Assembly: GCA_942486035.1 (NCBI GenBank)
Contig: CALNXK010000154.1
Span: 487,501-551,500 of the forward strand
Origin: Porites lobata
Taxonomy: Eukaryota; Cnidaria; Anthozoa; Scleractinia; Poritidae
DNA: 64,000 nt
Direction of reading: 5' to 3'
A model generated the notes under the pieces. That model was given only the letters and a program-made list of their open reading frames with translations, searched no databases and was not told where the DNA came from. The position numbers and the translations under genes are program-made. Numbering within the stretch: position 1 is the first letter of the stretch; the number at the start of each line of letters is the position of its first letter. Shown here in pieces: positions 1 to 11,976 of this stretch.

Positions 1-2500
1 TGGGTGCTAGGTGTAACGCACGGCCTCTACATCGAGTAAGCCGTGCATTGCGGTCGGCAAATCCGATCAGTTTTTTTTGGACTTACATTACCTTTCCTTA
101 TTACTTCCAGATAATAACAAGACGAACCAAATAATAAATTTAATCCCATTGACAATATCTAAAAAAAATTAACTGATGAAAAAACAATTGACCATTACAG
201 TCTCTAAAGAGAACAAGCAAAAAAACAAAAAATAAACTTGAAATAACTAAGCTAATAAGGCAGTACTTTCTGCAACTGCTTGGAACTGTCTACAAAATAA
301 CTACCTCAGTAAAAAGCCATACGGGCCATCATTGTTTACTTTCCAGCCAAAACATGTCCTTGCATCCAAACCAGTGTCTGGGAGAAGGGAAGGGGGGTGG
401 GGGGTTGGCCGGGAGGGATACAATTTTCTAAGAGGCTTGATTTTTTGTCAGTTTGAAAATGCACAAAATGTGAGAAGCGTCGAAATATAAAGACACAGGA
501 GTGGCCTTCTCAGTGTAAAAGTTGTCAAACTATATTATGATCATGATTGAAGCAAATCCACGTTTTCTTCGAGAGTAGACAAAAAAATTCGCTTCGGCGG
601 TTCTTTGTCAGCAAGAAAATGTTACCCAGGAACCTATCAGCTATTTCTACTACCACGAATTTAGCGTGCAAGTACGCACATACGCCTACATGTGTGCATA
701 CAGCTGCAATCTGAAAAAAGTATATAGATTATTTTTTATTTCCTGAAAGCATTTTTATCATTAAATCGGGATAAATATTTCGCATCATACTGGTGTTTTT
801 GTGTTAGGATTTCTTTTATCCTTTTACTGATTATAAGTGGAGTGAAATGGATCCGAATGTGAAGCCACAGACCTTGGTTGAGACTTTTGACCGAGCCAAC
901 TACAATTCTATCCCGGAGTATATGTAGCTCTCATAACTTTGTTGACTTTTCCTGTGTCAACATGCACAGCTGAGCGCACTTCAGCGGTATGAAGAGACTG
1001 CAAACTCTTTTACGAAGGACCGTGACAGATGAGAGATTGAGCTCTCTCGCAATGACGTAATAGATATTGATGGCATTCAGTAACAGAGCTTTCCCGTGTG
1101 AAGGGTACATCTCGCCCTTCGCTTGTAACGTCCTTGATGGCGTCACTGTTTTACCCTTTTTTGCTGAAACAGTCTGTACCTTCCCCATAACACTAGAGGT
1201 GGGTTAAAATAAACAACTAATTACTGCATTTTCCTTCGTCTTTATTTGCTGAAAATGTCCTGCTAAAAACGCAGGAGATGGCATTTCCGAGACCCTAAAT
1301 TCAAACATTTTGTGGGGGAGCATGCCCCCCGGACTCCCCCTGGTTTGGGCGCTTTCGAGCACGCTAAATTTTCTTTCTCTGCGTACACCTTCAAAATCTC
1401 ACGCTACGCTGCTGACTACCGGTATCTTATAGCTTATGAAACCAATATGCCCAATGATAGAAGAAGAGACTTGGTCTAGAAGGGGTTGGAGGTGGGGAGA
1501 GGGGGGAGGGGCATTTCAAAAATTGTTATTGCCAATGGGGGGGTGTACAATTTTCAAATGTAATAAATATCGGGGGGTTAAGTTTTGAAATGAATGCGTG
1601 ACGGTTATTTTGTTCCAGACAAACATGCCAGAACAACGCATCATCAATTAACCAATTGGAACTCAACGTTTATGTAGTGAACGTGGGAAGAGCCAGAACA
1701 ATGGACTGGTAACCTGTGGTAACAGGCGCTTTTTTTTTCTCATTCCCTCGTCTCCTGCTTCGCACTCGTTTCTCGCTTCGCGCAAAATTCCGCGTTCGCC
1801 TCGCTTGGCTCATAAAGCGCCGGTTTTACCAGGGTAATCTCGTTACTGCAAGAGACCTTTAATTAGAGAATTACAGTTGAGAGAATGATGACTGTCACGC
1901 TGTAGTTCAGGTTAGGATGTAACGGAGAATTTCCAGAGGAAATATCATCAAGTTTTAAACTTTAATAGTAAAATATTTAAAATGTTTCATTTTATCAGGA
2001 GCATACATTAGGAATCCGTGTGAAAGAAAACTTTTGGTAACCTCCCCACGGGCCTTTTAAATTGTTTTTAAAAAAATTCATTTCCTCTGACTTCAAAGAT
2101 CAGCGGCTACTTACGACGACAGCGTTCCGAGAACGCATTTCCGGTTTTTGAAAGAGTTTTGGTTGGATCAATTTTAAACAATTGACACCCCCATCGAGAA
2201 TAGGTCTTTAAAAGGTCAAGAGCCGGTTCTACACTGTCATTGACACTTTTTGGACAATCCTACAAGTGGTAAAAATTACAGCCTTGAAAAATCAGTGTTA
2301 TTTGCCTCGCGAGAAAAGGTAACATATTTATGTTCTAAATTAATGGCTCATATATTTTCCAACCTTGACTGGATTTGGAGTGGCACTCATTTTGTTTTTA
2401 TGTTCTGAGCTACCCAATGGTAAATTGTAAAGTGTCATGTTTTAGTTCCCGAAGATTTTATAGACATTTTACAGTTCGACATGCAGCCGTAAAGGACGGA
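1..2500. other. Gene-poor region, no coding gene recognised
   Basis: No open frame here looks like a known protein or has convincing splice sites. The stretch is AT-rich with G-rich patches near 385-420, 1320-1340 and 1485-1580. An imperfect inverted repeat at about 1708-1845 (GGTAACCTGTGGTAACAGG on the left, a diverged complement ending in CCAGGGTAATC on the right) suggests a small decayed DNA transposon. An 85-codon minus frame at 931-1188 was considered and not accepted as a gene. Confidence 0.5.
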
Positions 2501-2808
2501 GTGATTACGAAACAAAACAACTCAATTGACTAGCACCAATCTTGTTAAACAAGTCTTTCCAATCATTTGTGAGGGCAGTCGATACGGACGGCTTTTCTTA
2601 GTAACATTGATTAAACAATTAATGAATGAGGCTGAGTATCATATGAAGAATTGTGGAGATCCAGGAGGGTGTTATCCGCCGAGGCCGTATTCCACATATT
2701 TTTCCACATACTGCAGTTTGTGGTTCTGGTGCATAATTGGTTTGGTCGACCACATGCACAAGTTTGTTTCCTCCTTCAGAAGCCCGAAAATGATAGTTAA
2801 AAAGTGTT

Positions 2809-3206
2809 CAGGGACACCCAACGAGAATATAGTTCAAAACCACTTAAACATAGCATTGCTAAACGTATTTTAGTATTTCAAAGGTGGATATAGGCATATT
2901 TTTATCCCCTAAAAATTTTTCATCTGTTCGGATTTCCTAGCTGAAAGTCTAGTGATCCGAAAATTATTGGAATAAAACTTACCTTCTCGAAAATTTCAGC
3001 CAGGAAAAGGCTCCCGAAAATTCTAGGTGGTCTTTTTTAGGGTAAATATCCGTTTAAAATGGGTAATTACACCATTTTGTAGATGTTCGAAAATCCTAGG
3101 AGAGGCAGGCAAGCAAGAAATTTTACAACAAAAGCTCCGAAAATTCTAGATCTCAAATCGTCTTCCGAACAGATATTTTCCCGAAAATTGCCGTTGGGTG
3201 CCCCTG
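2809..3206. mobile_element. Inverted-repeat element with CAGGGRCACCCAACG ends
   Basis: The left end reads CAGGGACACCCAACG and the right end is its complement, CGTTGGGTGCCCCTG, giving a unit of about 398 bp. The interior is non-coding and holds several diverged copies of a CCGAAAATTCTAG-like motif (near 2930, 2990, 3015, 3090, 3143 and 3180). Flanking bases show at most GTT on both sides, so the target duplication and the superfamily are unclear. It is best described as a non-autonomous DNA element. Confidence 0.6.
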
Positions 3207-4568
3207 GTTTTCTCTATTCATAACAATGGATCATAATTATTTCAAACTTTGATAACACAAAAAGGTCGAATTTCAAAACAACTTCGTAAATAATTTTCAA
3301 ACTTTGTATATCAATATTGTAGAGAAAAGAATTTTCCTCAAAAGAAAATAAATAATGCATTGAATACTTATCACCAGAATTAAGGTTTCATGACAGATTT
3401 CCTTCGGTACAGCATCAAAAAAAAAAATGGTCGTACGAAAACTTACCTCCGTGTGATCTTGTTTACGCTTTTTTGTGGCGATCTTTTCAGATTTTTCCTC
3501 AGTTTTTGGTACTTCGATAATTCGGCACCAAAGCATACGCCGGCTTCATCTAGAGTTTTAAACTGATAACTTGCGCGGGATGCCGGGTATGAACTTAAAG
3601 TGCAACCTGCGGTCGTCTTGTCTTCGTATCAAATCGAAGCGGCGCTGGATAACCATAGTGATTTCAAACGGCCTTAGCTCACCAGCTCTGCATAGTTGAA
3701 GGATGGTATGTCTTAGGGCACCGCTACAGCCCTCGGAAAGATGTCTGTTTTTGGCCTTTGCATTCAACATCGGCGCAACACCAATCATCATGTTACCAAG
3801 ACTATCGCGCCGTGAAACTTTAAAAAAATTCACTTGCTGTGCAAGCACAGTTTGTCTTTGACAATATACAATGTGTGAAAAGGAATAAGGAAACTAGAAG
3901 CGAAGTTTAAAGATTAAGTTTACAGTTTTCGCTCTAAGTTTTGGGGTTTTTTATCGCCTATCGGGCTCACGTTGAATACCATTTTAAAGTTACCGGTGTT
4001 TTGAATTTTAAAATTCAATGACGCTGACCAGCAAAATACGGATCACTCACCGTTTCTGGGAACGGAGTCATCTTTCTACCGACGCTCAAAAATAAACGCG
4101 CCTTCAAAACCGTATTTCCGCGGTGCCCCTTAACGTCCTAGATACCATGGTATAACGAGTCAACTTTTCAGTTTTATGGTTTTAGCAATGTGGCCTGTAA
4201 CGATATTAAAGAAAAGCTCATCTCCCTCTTACACAGGAATATAAAGGGCCACTTGCACTAAGAGGTCACAAGGCCAATGCTTCCTTTAAACAATGAGTTG
4301 GGTAAAAGGTGGCATGACTTTACAGAATGGCATGAGGCATGGCTTGCGGAATGACATAATTATGGGGAATGTAATGTACGCAGAATGACCCAAAGAAATA
4401 AATTAAACTGAAAATTGCGACCTTTTTTGGTGCCAATCAATTTGCTGACGCAGCCGCTGTTTTAATGTTGCGGGCCCGACATAAGATGACAATAAAAAGG
4501 CCACGAAGGCTCATTGTCGGTAATAGTCTTCTTCGCACAGCCACAAAGATTCTTGTTGACTTTATTAA

Positions 4569-5355
4569 TGCACCTATCAATGTAAATCCCGTGAGGGGGG
4601 CGGGCATGGGGTGGGGATTTGATGCCTGAGACTATCCCCATGTCGGGCTTTTGATCGTGCGAAGCGACCCCGGGGTCGGGACATTTGACTTTGACCGACA
4701 GAAGCCTGCTCTTCCTAGTATCAATTCAGAAGCGGTTACCAAGTCCGTTCCTCGAGGCTTTCTGAAAGTCACGCTGTTGGAGAAAAGTATGAAGTTTTCA
4801 TTTGTTTTAATCGCCATAATCCGATACTTTTAACTGTCATCTAAACAGATAATGTCTATTTTAAGAAAGTTTTTATCTTCAAGTTCCCATCTGATTGTAA
4901 AACTCGATTGAAATTGAATTCCACCTTGAAAGTCAGAGGATTTTTTACGAGTCACTGATCTGACCTGTTCCGACATGTTGAGCAGATGTTATAAAGCATT
5001 TTACGTTTCATTAATATTATAACAGCACGGTCAATCTTCCAGGAGTGATTTTGTTGTTCAAAATAAGAAATGCTAGTGGAGAGAGAAAATACTTAATTAC
5101 AGCGAGTAACTTAACGGAGCTTACGTTAACCTTAAATAAAAGTAGTAAGAACGTACTTTTGAAATGTTCTTTTATTCGTTTTATATAGTATTATAGTATT
5201 GTTTGTTTAGATTTTTCCCCCTGGGGTGGGGGCTTTTTTGACACTTTTGATTGACCTTTCGTTTCCCACCCTGGGGAATTTGATCAAAAAATTTTAAAAT
5301 TTGTCAAATCCCCACCCTTGCCCACCCCCCCACGGGGTTTACATTGATAGGTGCA
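4569..5355. mobile_element. Inverted-repeat element with TGCACCTATCAATGTAAA ends
   Basis: The left end (TGCACCTATCAATGTAAA followed by a G-rich stretch and GGGGATTTG) recurs as its complement at the right end (CAAATCCCCACCC, C-rich stretch, TTTACATTGATAGGTGCA). The roughly 787-bp interior has no recognisable protein. A further end of the same family starts at 63396 on the plus strand. No clear target duplication was found. Confidence 0.6.
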
Positions 5356-5737
5356 TTAGTCGGGCTGAATGGCAGCACCGATACTACATCACGAAGTCGG
5401 CCATTGAAGAAAAGATATTTTGGAAGTTCGTGCCCCCTTCTACTTTAATTTTTTCTGCAAAAGATGGTTGCACGATTAACTTAACAGTTTCCTTTTACCT
5501 ATATTTGTATTTGAAACCGCGTGAGAAGTGTTACTTTTTCAGTCGGTGGGTTACGTGATCGTGACATAATATTCAGAGATGAAATGGATCTTGTATTTTG
5601 TTTCCTTGGCTGCGTAGTTTAGTTTTCAGCACGCGAAGCTAAAAGCCCTCAAATACGAAGTAAAACAAAGCAAAAACGGTAAATTCATTCCAAATTTAAG
5701 CTAGCCCAATCGATTTTGAAACGAAAATTTCCCTCCG

Positions 5738-5830
5738 TACATAAGCCCTTCCGAATATAAGCCCCTCCAAAAATAAGCCCCTCAAGAATATGAGCCCCGG
5801 GGCTTATTTTCGGATTTTTACGGTAGTTAA
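5738..5830. repeat. Short degenerate (ATAAGCCCC)n repeat
   Basis: Four or more diverged copies of ATAAGCCC(C/T)T follow one another, ending in GGGGCTTATTTTCGG. Related AAGCCCC-rich stretches lie at about 21060-21380 and 35165-35250, so this looks like part of a dispersed, internally repetitive element rather than a simple microsatellite. Confidence 0.5.
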
Positions 5831-6039
5831 CTAGAGGAAGCTAATGTTGTTTGTCACAAATCTAACGTGAAACAGCTTTACTTCTCAGAACAGTAAAACG
5901 CATGCTCTATTTAGGCATGTTTTGTTACCTTTCTTTCTGATTTATAACCTAGAAGTTTTTTATTTTATTTTCACCTAACATTTCTACAATTAAATGTGAT
6001 TAAAATGTTCACTGTGTAGTAAAAACTGTTTTTCCTTAC

Positions 6040-6125
6040 TCCCAGCTATTTTCTTCGATCTCCCGATAACTCGAACTTTTTTCGATTTCCCTTGAAGGTT
6101 CGAGTTATCGAGAGTCGACTGTACA
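6040..6125. repeat. Small palindrome resembling a Tigger/pogo-like transposon end
   Basis: CGATAACTCGAAC and GTTCGAGTTATCG face each other around a short spacer, and the right side runs on to GTCGACTGTA. The motif resembles the ends of pogo/Tigger elements, as does the more complete copy at 48477-48797. It lies at the 3' end of the hAT remnant. Confidence 0.45.
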
Positions 6126-6249
6126 ACTTGTCAGTAGGAAGTATTGTATGATAAATTAACCTCTTACCTGCATAGACTCCACGGTCAGTAACATTTCTTT
6201 GCCTTATTCGGATGTTTGAGTCGACTTGGAGAGCAAAGACAACTCTCGA

Positions 6250-6520
6250 GGCACATCGTTTGCGAATCCCCGTTTCGGTGAATTTTCCAAACAACGCTTT
6301 CATGTTGTCGTTTGCTGCAGCCACCAGGTCAAACCGTTGTCAGTCCTGCCCCTGTGCACATGAAGCATGATGAGATAGTTCAGCCTTAATTTTTGCGTCT
6401 CCAGGCGTTGCACGCAAATATGCCTTTACGCGCTTCAAAGCAGAAAATGACCGTTCACTCGCGGCATTTGTTGCTGGCATTACCAGCAGTAACTTGCCAG
6501 CGTGCAAATCTCCTTTTCTT
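6250..6520 (-). pseudogene. hAT transposase, C-terminal dimerisation fragment
   Basis: Read on the minus strand, this encodes the diagnostic C-terminal hAT block: LLLVMPATNAASERSFSALK, followed by a YLRAT segment. The match to the family continues after a frame change near 6370, in another frame, as a LxYLIMLHVHRGRTD-like segment and a VAAANDN-like tail. The N-terminal zinc finger and the catalytic RNase H-like core are absent, and the frame breaks within 250 bp. This is a dead fragment of a hAT element (or of a transposase-derived gene) and is unlikely to be expressed as protein. Confidence 0.8.
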
Positions 6521-6749
6521 TGTTGAGCAATAAATATATAAATTTCACGCTTTATCGAACCGAAATGAACACATTGGACCGAAAAGCAGCGTAGAGAGCG
6601 TGGCCGCTGTCCCCCGGCCCCTCCCCATGCTACAGCACTGCTGTGGCAGTCTAGGTCTAAATTATTAGCAATCACTTGTCTCAGACTGAAATTTCTGTCA
6701 AATACAAGTACCTTAAAAAGCACACTTACTACGTTTTGACCCAAAGGAA

Positions 6750-8029
6750 ATTGCTACTATCTGCCTAGTACTAAGCAAATTATGGTACGAGTACTACTTC
6801 CAGATTTGGCTTGATTTTATCAAAAAAAATTAACTGCCCTTTTTGCTAGGGCTTGTATTTATCACAAGCAGTGCTAAGAACTTGAAAATTTTCCCGAAAG
6901 GACTCTGACTTTCACTTTCAGTCAGACCCTTACAAGTCGGAAAGAACGAATCGCCCACTTTTGGGTCACACATGCACTCGCATAAATTACATAATGTGTG
7001 GGAACCACATTAGAATGGCTGTGGCTCTACAGATTCTTGGAACGAGAATTTTCTGGACCTTTCCACACATAGCTTGAAAGATGTCACGCGAGAGAAGGTC
7101 GATATAGAACTGGCCGAGTTTTAGCCACTTGAGAAGTTAAGCTGTGACTATCTTTAGTGTAGCACTCTATGAAGGATAAAACCATTAAGGGTGGAATTTC
7201 CAGATTTCGCAAGTGCAATCATATTCCATGATACGCCAAGGCGGAAGTAGTTGTCGATCCCGGTTTGCTTAGCTTCTGGAGAACTCGCTTCTACACTCCT
7301 TGCTTGTGCACTGTTTAGAAACTGAGGTAATTTTGTTTAAAAAGCCTAATTGTAACCACAAACTTTAAAAAAATATTGCTGAAAGTATAAATGTTCTACA
7401 GATTTCATCCTATTGTTCATCGGATTCGAAAACCAAGTAGACTGCTTGCACACTGGTGTGCATTTTTTTTCTTTTGTAACCCGTCATATTCAAGATCGCA
7501 CGTACAGTTTATTTTCAAGAAGAAATTGGGCATCGATTCTACTCAAATTTTCTGAGAATAATCAATAAGGTACGTAATTTATACATATATACTTGACGCG
7601 ACGACGATGTTAATGTTTTGACATTAAAAAGTTGATTTTCTCGCCCTGCCAATAGCCAAAGTTGATCCATTGCATATCATCGATGCAAAGAATAAGACCC
7701 TTTTAACATTGAGTTCATGTCTGTGTAAACTGGTTACTTGCAAATGGGGTGTTTCTCACGGTGGCAAGTATTTTGGTACTCTGTGGACGCACACGTCTTC
7801 TCTGGTGTCTCGTTCACAGAGGACTCTAAAGGACGTGTACTTATGCATCACCTGTGCTGGCGTCAAAATAGCACCACGCGATATTAAGGTTCTAATCGGT
7901 TATACAGAACCAGTTTAATAAAAAAATAGACCTTTGCAGAGTCTTTGCACGGTTTTTTCAACTTTTTATATGGACCAGTTGGGGAGGAAGTCCGACCAAC
8001 ACCATTGAAAAACGCGCCTTAAAATTTAG
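6750..8029. other. Intergenic stretch, nothing recognised
   Basis: AT-rich sequence without recognisable coding exons or strong inverted repeats. An 82-codon plus frame at 7670-7918 lies just upstream of the LINE remnant, has no family resemblance that I recognise and was not accepted. Confidence 0.4.
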
Positions 8030-8774
8030 AGTAAAATTGCCAAATTTGAAAGTGATACGTCTACAAGAAAGAGCCTTAAGATTAGTGTATAATACTACTA
8101 CCGAAAGTTATGACACCTTGCTGAAAAGAGCTAAGTTGACTACTTTACAAAATAGGAGGTTGCAGGATATACTCATTTTGATGTTTAAAGTAAAAAACAA
8201 ATTAACAGTGAACCAAATTGCGGATATTTTTAATATCAACGAGGAGAATATTAATAGTAAGAGATATAACCTAAGAAATGCAGATTTTGTCTTACCTCGG
8301 TTTAAAACTGTTACTTATGGAAAACATTCTCTCAGATTTCTCGGACCACAATTATGGTCTAAACTAAGCAAGGAGGAGAGAAATATTGCAACTTTGGCAA
8401 CTTTTAGGACAATGATACGTAAGAAGGATGTAACATCATTTCTTGAGGGATGTGGGAGTGAATGCCGCTTATGCTTAGATTAAGACGACGTACGCATATT
8501 TACTTATTCATTTTAGTGTCCGAGCTAATATACGCATTTAGTTTTTATATTGTAAATTTTCGAACTTAGCTTCGAAGTGTTAAATCTAGAACTTAGTTTT
8601 TAGAGTGTAAAAGAGCACTTAGCTTGAATAGTGTCAATTTCCGGCCTTTATAGTACTTAATTAGTTTCTATTAATGATGTCATTTAGTTTTAAAGGTGTC
8701 CCCAATTAGTGCCAATAGGCACTAGAACGACAAGACACTTTAATAAAGGTTATGTATGTATGTATGTATGTATA
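8030..8774 (+). mobile_element. 5'-truncated CR1/L2-like LINE, pol C-terminus and 3' tail
   Basis: The frame from about 8037 to 8483 encodes the end of a non-LTR retrotransposon polyprotein downstream of the reverse transcriptase: LQERALRLVYN, NRRLQDILILMFKVKN, YNLRNADFVLPRF, YGKHSLRFLGPQLWSKL and a Cys-rich end (CGSECRLCLD). A roughly 270-bp 3' UTR follows, ending in a short (TATG)n array at 8751-8772, as is usual where CR1/L2 elements terminate. Everything upstream of the C-terminal domain is missing, so this is a dead-on-arrival copy. The terminal frame is intact, which suggests a fairly recent insertion. Confidence 0.85.
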
Positions 8775-10039
8775 CGTCTTTAATGGGCGGTGATAATATA
8801 AACTCTTATTTTGTTATAAGAATATATTTTATAAGAATATCGAGGTTGAAATCTGCAAAATTTTAAGAATATTTCAAGAATAAAACTCAGGCTGAGATTT
8901 TGAAAAGGATGCTCCGCAAAGTTGCGAAAATATTCGGACGTTTGTATGTTGGGGGCAAGTTTGTCCCCCCCACCATACAAACGTCTGTAAAATTTCGCGA
9001 CTTTGAGGAGCTGTATATTCATTAGTTTTCAACAAATCACTTCCAAACTTGGCAATTTTACCAATTTTAAGGCGCTCTTTTGAGTGGTGTCAACGGATTT
9101 TCCCGAACTTGTCCATGTCAAAAGTTGAAAAAAAAAAAACTGTGAAAAGGTCTATGTTCAATCCCAACAATAGTTTACATAATCATTTATACGAGACCGT
9201 GTTGACATTTGTTCGTGACATGTTATCAGTTTAATTTCTGAATATAGAGAAATTATAATTATTATTTCATAGGCTGGTTCAGTAACAAAGTAGGTACAAT
9301 TTAACCATGTTTGCACTGACTTTTTTGTAGGGTGCCCAACTGCTTAATAAGCCTGGACGGTCGACAGAATTAAGCATTTTCTTCCTGTCATAATCAGGAA
9401 CAACCACTTTTAATAAATTCACTATAATAGGACAAGCACAGGTTTCATTCAATACCGCGAAATTTTGTTCCTTGAAACCAAGAAAGTGTTACTTAATATT
9501 ACGTCAACGGAGAAAAGAACAATCTAAATAAATGGATATCCACTAATAACACACTATTTTATCTAGGCGATTTTACAGAGTAATCTAGCAGTGTCTTCTT
9601 ATACAACTGAAGAGGTCATAAGACGAAACTAGTTTCTTTAAAATGGCGTAGATAATTTAGTGTGTTGAAACTAGACCTCCATAAGATTTTCTTTTCTCTT
9701 TTGACGCAATGTTTTATTTAATCGTATATCCATTTGTCTACATTTCTGAAGGAGCATCTACCTAATAAGATGATGCAAACTGGAGATTTTCTCACAAGCA
9801 GGGTAAAAGTCCAGTGGGCCCACAACATGCATGCTGTCTCTATTGTACGAGTATATTTACTTGCTATGTACGAGTATATTTACTTGCTATGCATACCAGA
9901 CAGCTACTTTTAACGCAGCTAACTTTACTTTCCCTGCTAAACAGGATTTCCTATTTAATTGACAGCCTCTTATTTTTAAGATTTGTTGAGGTGACATGTT
10001 TTTGCTGCCAACAGCGCCACCTGGGATGCTTGCAAAGAA
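8775..10039. other. Region upstream of the HEPN gene
   Basis: No coding gene is recognised. At 9845-9890 two exact copies of a 23-bp unit (GTACGAGTATATTTACTTGC plus TAT) lie in tandem. Promoter and 5' UTR of the downstream HEPN gene should lie here, but I see no defined element. Confidence 0.4.
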
Positions 10040-11299
10040 ATGGCTACAGGTACATCACCGTCTGCTGTAGAAGAAGCGTTACGAACAACAGATGAAAAGG
10101 CTAATTTTCAGCGGTTGACACGGCTTCTGATGCGTGGAGGACTCGCACTTTTAAGAGAAGTGTTTGACGCCATCCATCCACCAGCTAATCTTCCAGCTGT
10201 GCTTGGTAACCCTGCCGTAAAGAAGCAGCTGCAAACACTGAGAAGAAACAGAGTCCTCAGCCAACCCGAATGGGACTGCCTTTACAACCCAATTGGACCA
10301 GGAAGGCATGGAAAGTCAGTGGATTTTGATATCAGTTTACTTTGTAAATTGCTTAGATCAATATGCAACCTCACTGCTCCGGTGACTGGATGGGACAATT
10401 TGCCTATCATCTCAGATCATAGCCGTGAGGCAGACTTGGTCAGAATTAAGTATTATCGCAATGAAATTTACGGTCACAGCCCCAATATGGAGATAACCTA
10501 TACTGAGTTTCAGAGGCTTTGGATGGAAATCAGTGGGGCCCTATTGAGAATTGCCGGCGGGATAAGTAGTGCAAAGAGGGATGAGTGGAAGAAGTCCATC
10601 GAATACTTTTTCCATGAACCACTAACACCAGATGCACAAGAAAATGTCTTACAACTTCGGTTATGGTACAAACACGACATGGAGACTAAAGTCAAAGTAG
10701 AAGAGCTGACGGAAGAGGTGAAGCAGATTAAAATTAAACAAGAGCAAATGCACATTGATATACTCATGCTTGTTGACTCGTTTAAAGCAAGTGGGTCTTT
10801 TGTCCGCCCATTGACCATTGCAGCCCAACAAGTGCAAGGTGCCGGATTGCAATCTAAACTAAGTGAGGAGACACGAACACCCATACTCCCAGAGGAGCCA
10901 TCAGTAGAAGACACTCCAACAGGTCCATTCTCTCCATCTACAAGCACGGAGCTTCAAGGAAGTCAGCAGAATCGTCCAAAAGTTCTTGACTTCTGGTATG
11001 TTGTGTATTCATTCAAGAAATCGTTAGATGTATTGCTTGAATATCTGAAATTAAAGCTTGGAGTTGACGTTAAGGCTACAGACTAGGCAGCTTGGTCAAA
11101 ACAGTTTTTTGCAGTTCATTAGAGGTCCTCGAGGCATTGTGGAAGGATTACCGCACAGGGCATCTTAATGAAGTGGTTCAAGTTACGCTTGTAAGAGCAG
11201 AGGTTCTGAAAGAGCTTGACCTCAAGGAGGTGACACTGAGAACCATTATTTCAGAGGAAGACTCCTTATCATACAAAAATTATTTCAACAACAGACCAG
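10040..11299 (+). CDS. DZIP3-type HEPN / coiled-coil / TRADD-N-like protein, first large exon (frameshifted)
   Basis: The ATG at 10040 sits in AAGAAATGG, a good initiation context, and opens 348 codons. Residues about 20-175 match the HEPN domain of DZIP3/hRUL138-like proteins: HPPANLP, a long helix LLCKLLRSICNLTAPVTGWD, and RIKYYRNEIYGH. The last of these keeps the HEPN Rx4-6H motif (R140 to H146), the RNA-cleaving signature of active HEPN proteins. Residues about 213-250 are charged and heptad-like (probable coiled coil). From residue about 325 a compact domain starts (FWYVVYSFKKSLDVLLEYLK); it continues from 11080 in another frame with LGSLVKTVFCSSLEVLEALW, HLNEVVQ and TIISEED, and its pattern recalls the N-terminal domain of TRADD. 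The frame is interrupted by TAG at 11084-11086; one extra or two missing bases near 11080 would explain it. A donor (CCAG|GTAATA) ends the exon at 11299 in phase 1. The HEPN call is strong and the TRADD-N call is by resemblance. Confidence 0.8.
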
Positions 11300-11976
11300 G
11301 TAATAAGATATAATACAATAATTTTCTCAGAAAGAAAAATGCTACTATGAAATTTGTGGGTTGGACAATTTTGGAGCCCGCGCGCGCTGAGCTGTTAACC
11401 AAACAATCAAAAACATGAAGCACAGGAACAAAATGAGACTAAACAAGAAATCGGCAATAATTTGCTTTACTTATTTATATTACTAGATTTTCATAGAATT
11501 TATTAACTATAGTAGTATTAAGTCCTGACGGAGGGAATTCTCTTAATACAGAGAATAAAAAGACTGGTACCGCGGTAAGAAAAAAAAAACCAAGGCAATA
11601 AGCGCAATTAACACAAGCTTTCAGCTCAACATCAAAACAACGTATATTCAGCTTTTGCAGACAAGCTACCAGGAAAGATTTACCCTAGAAAATCACCAAG
11701 GTTTTTATTTGCAAAAAAAAAGACTTTATTCTTTCTCTTTGGACGCCATGAACCACTGGTTCTCTTTATTTTACCAGATGCTTGACACGTCTATAATCAG
11801 TTGAAATATTTTGGAAGGTAAAAGGAAACATTCAGTGATGCGCTCGTTTTGTACCCGTACGTAGAGCATTCAAAACACGAAGGACGCCATAAACTGGCAC
11901 TGCCGGCTCGTATAGTAGGTGTATTGATGGGTTTTAATATGGTAGTTTACTTTTTATGCCCTTCTCATTCTTTTAG

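Noticed and set aside
931..1188. 85-codon minus frame (MGKVQTVSAKKGK...)
   Set aside because: It has a Kozak-like ATG and a possible helix-turn-helix look, but no splice sites, no continuation and no family I recognise; possibly a transposase N-terminus fragment.
2526..2873. 115-codon plus frame
   Set aside because: It starts at TTG, runs into the inverted-repeat element at 2809 and has no domain-like pattern.
3558..3848. 96-codon minus frame rich in Arg
   Set aside because: Composition is somewhat coding-like, but there is no recognisable domain and no adjoining exon.
7670..7918. 82-codon plus frame upstream of the LINE remnant
   Set aside because: It shows no similarity to LINE proteins or to any known family and ends just before the LINE begins.
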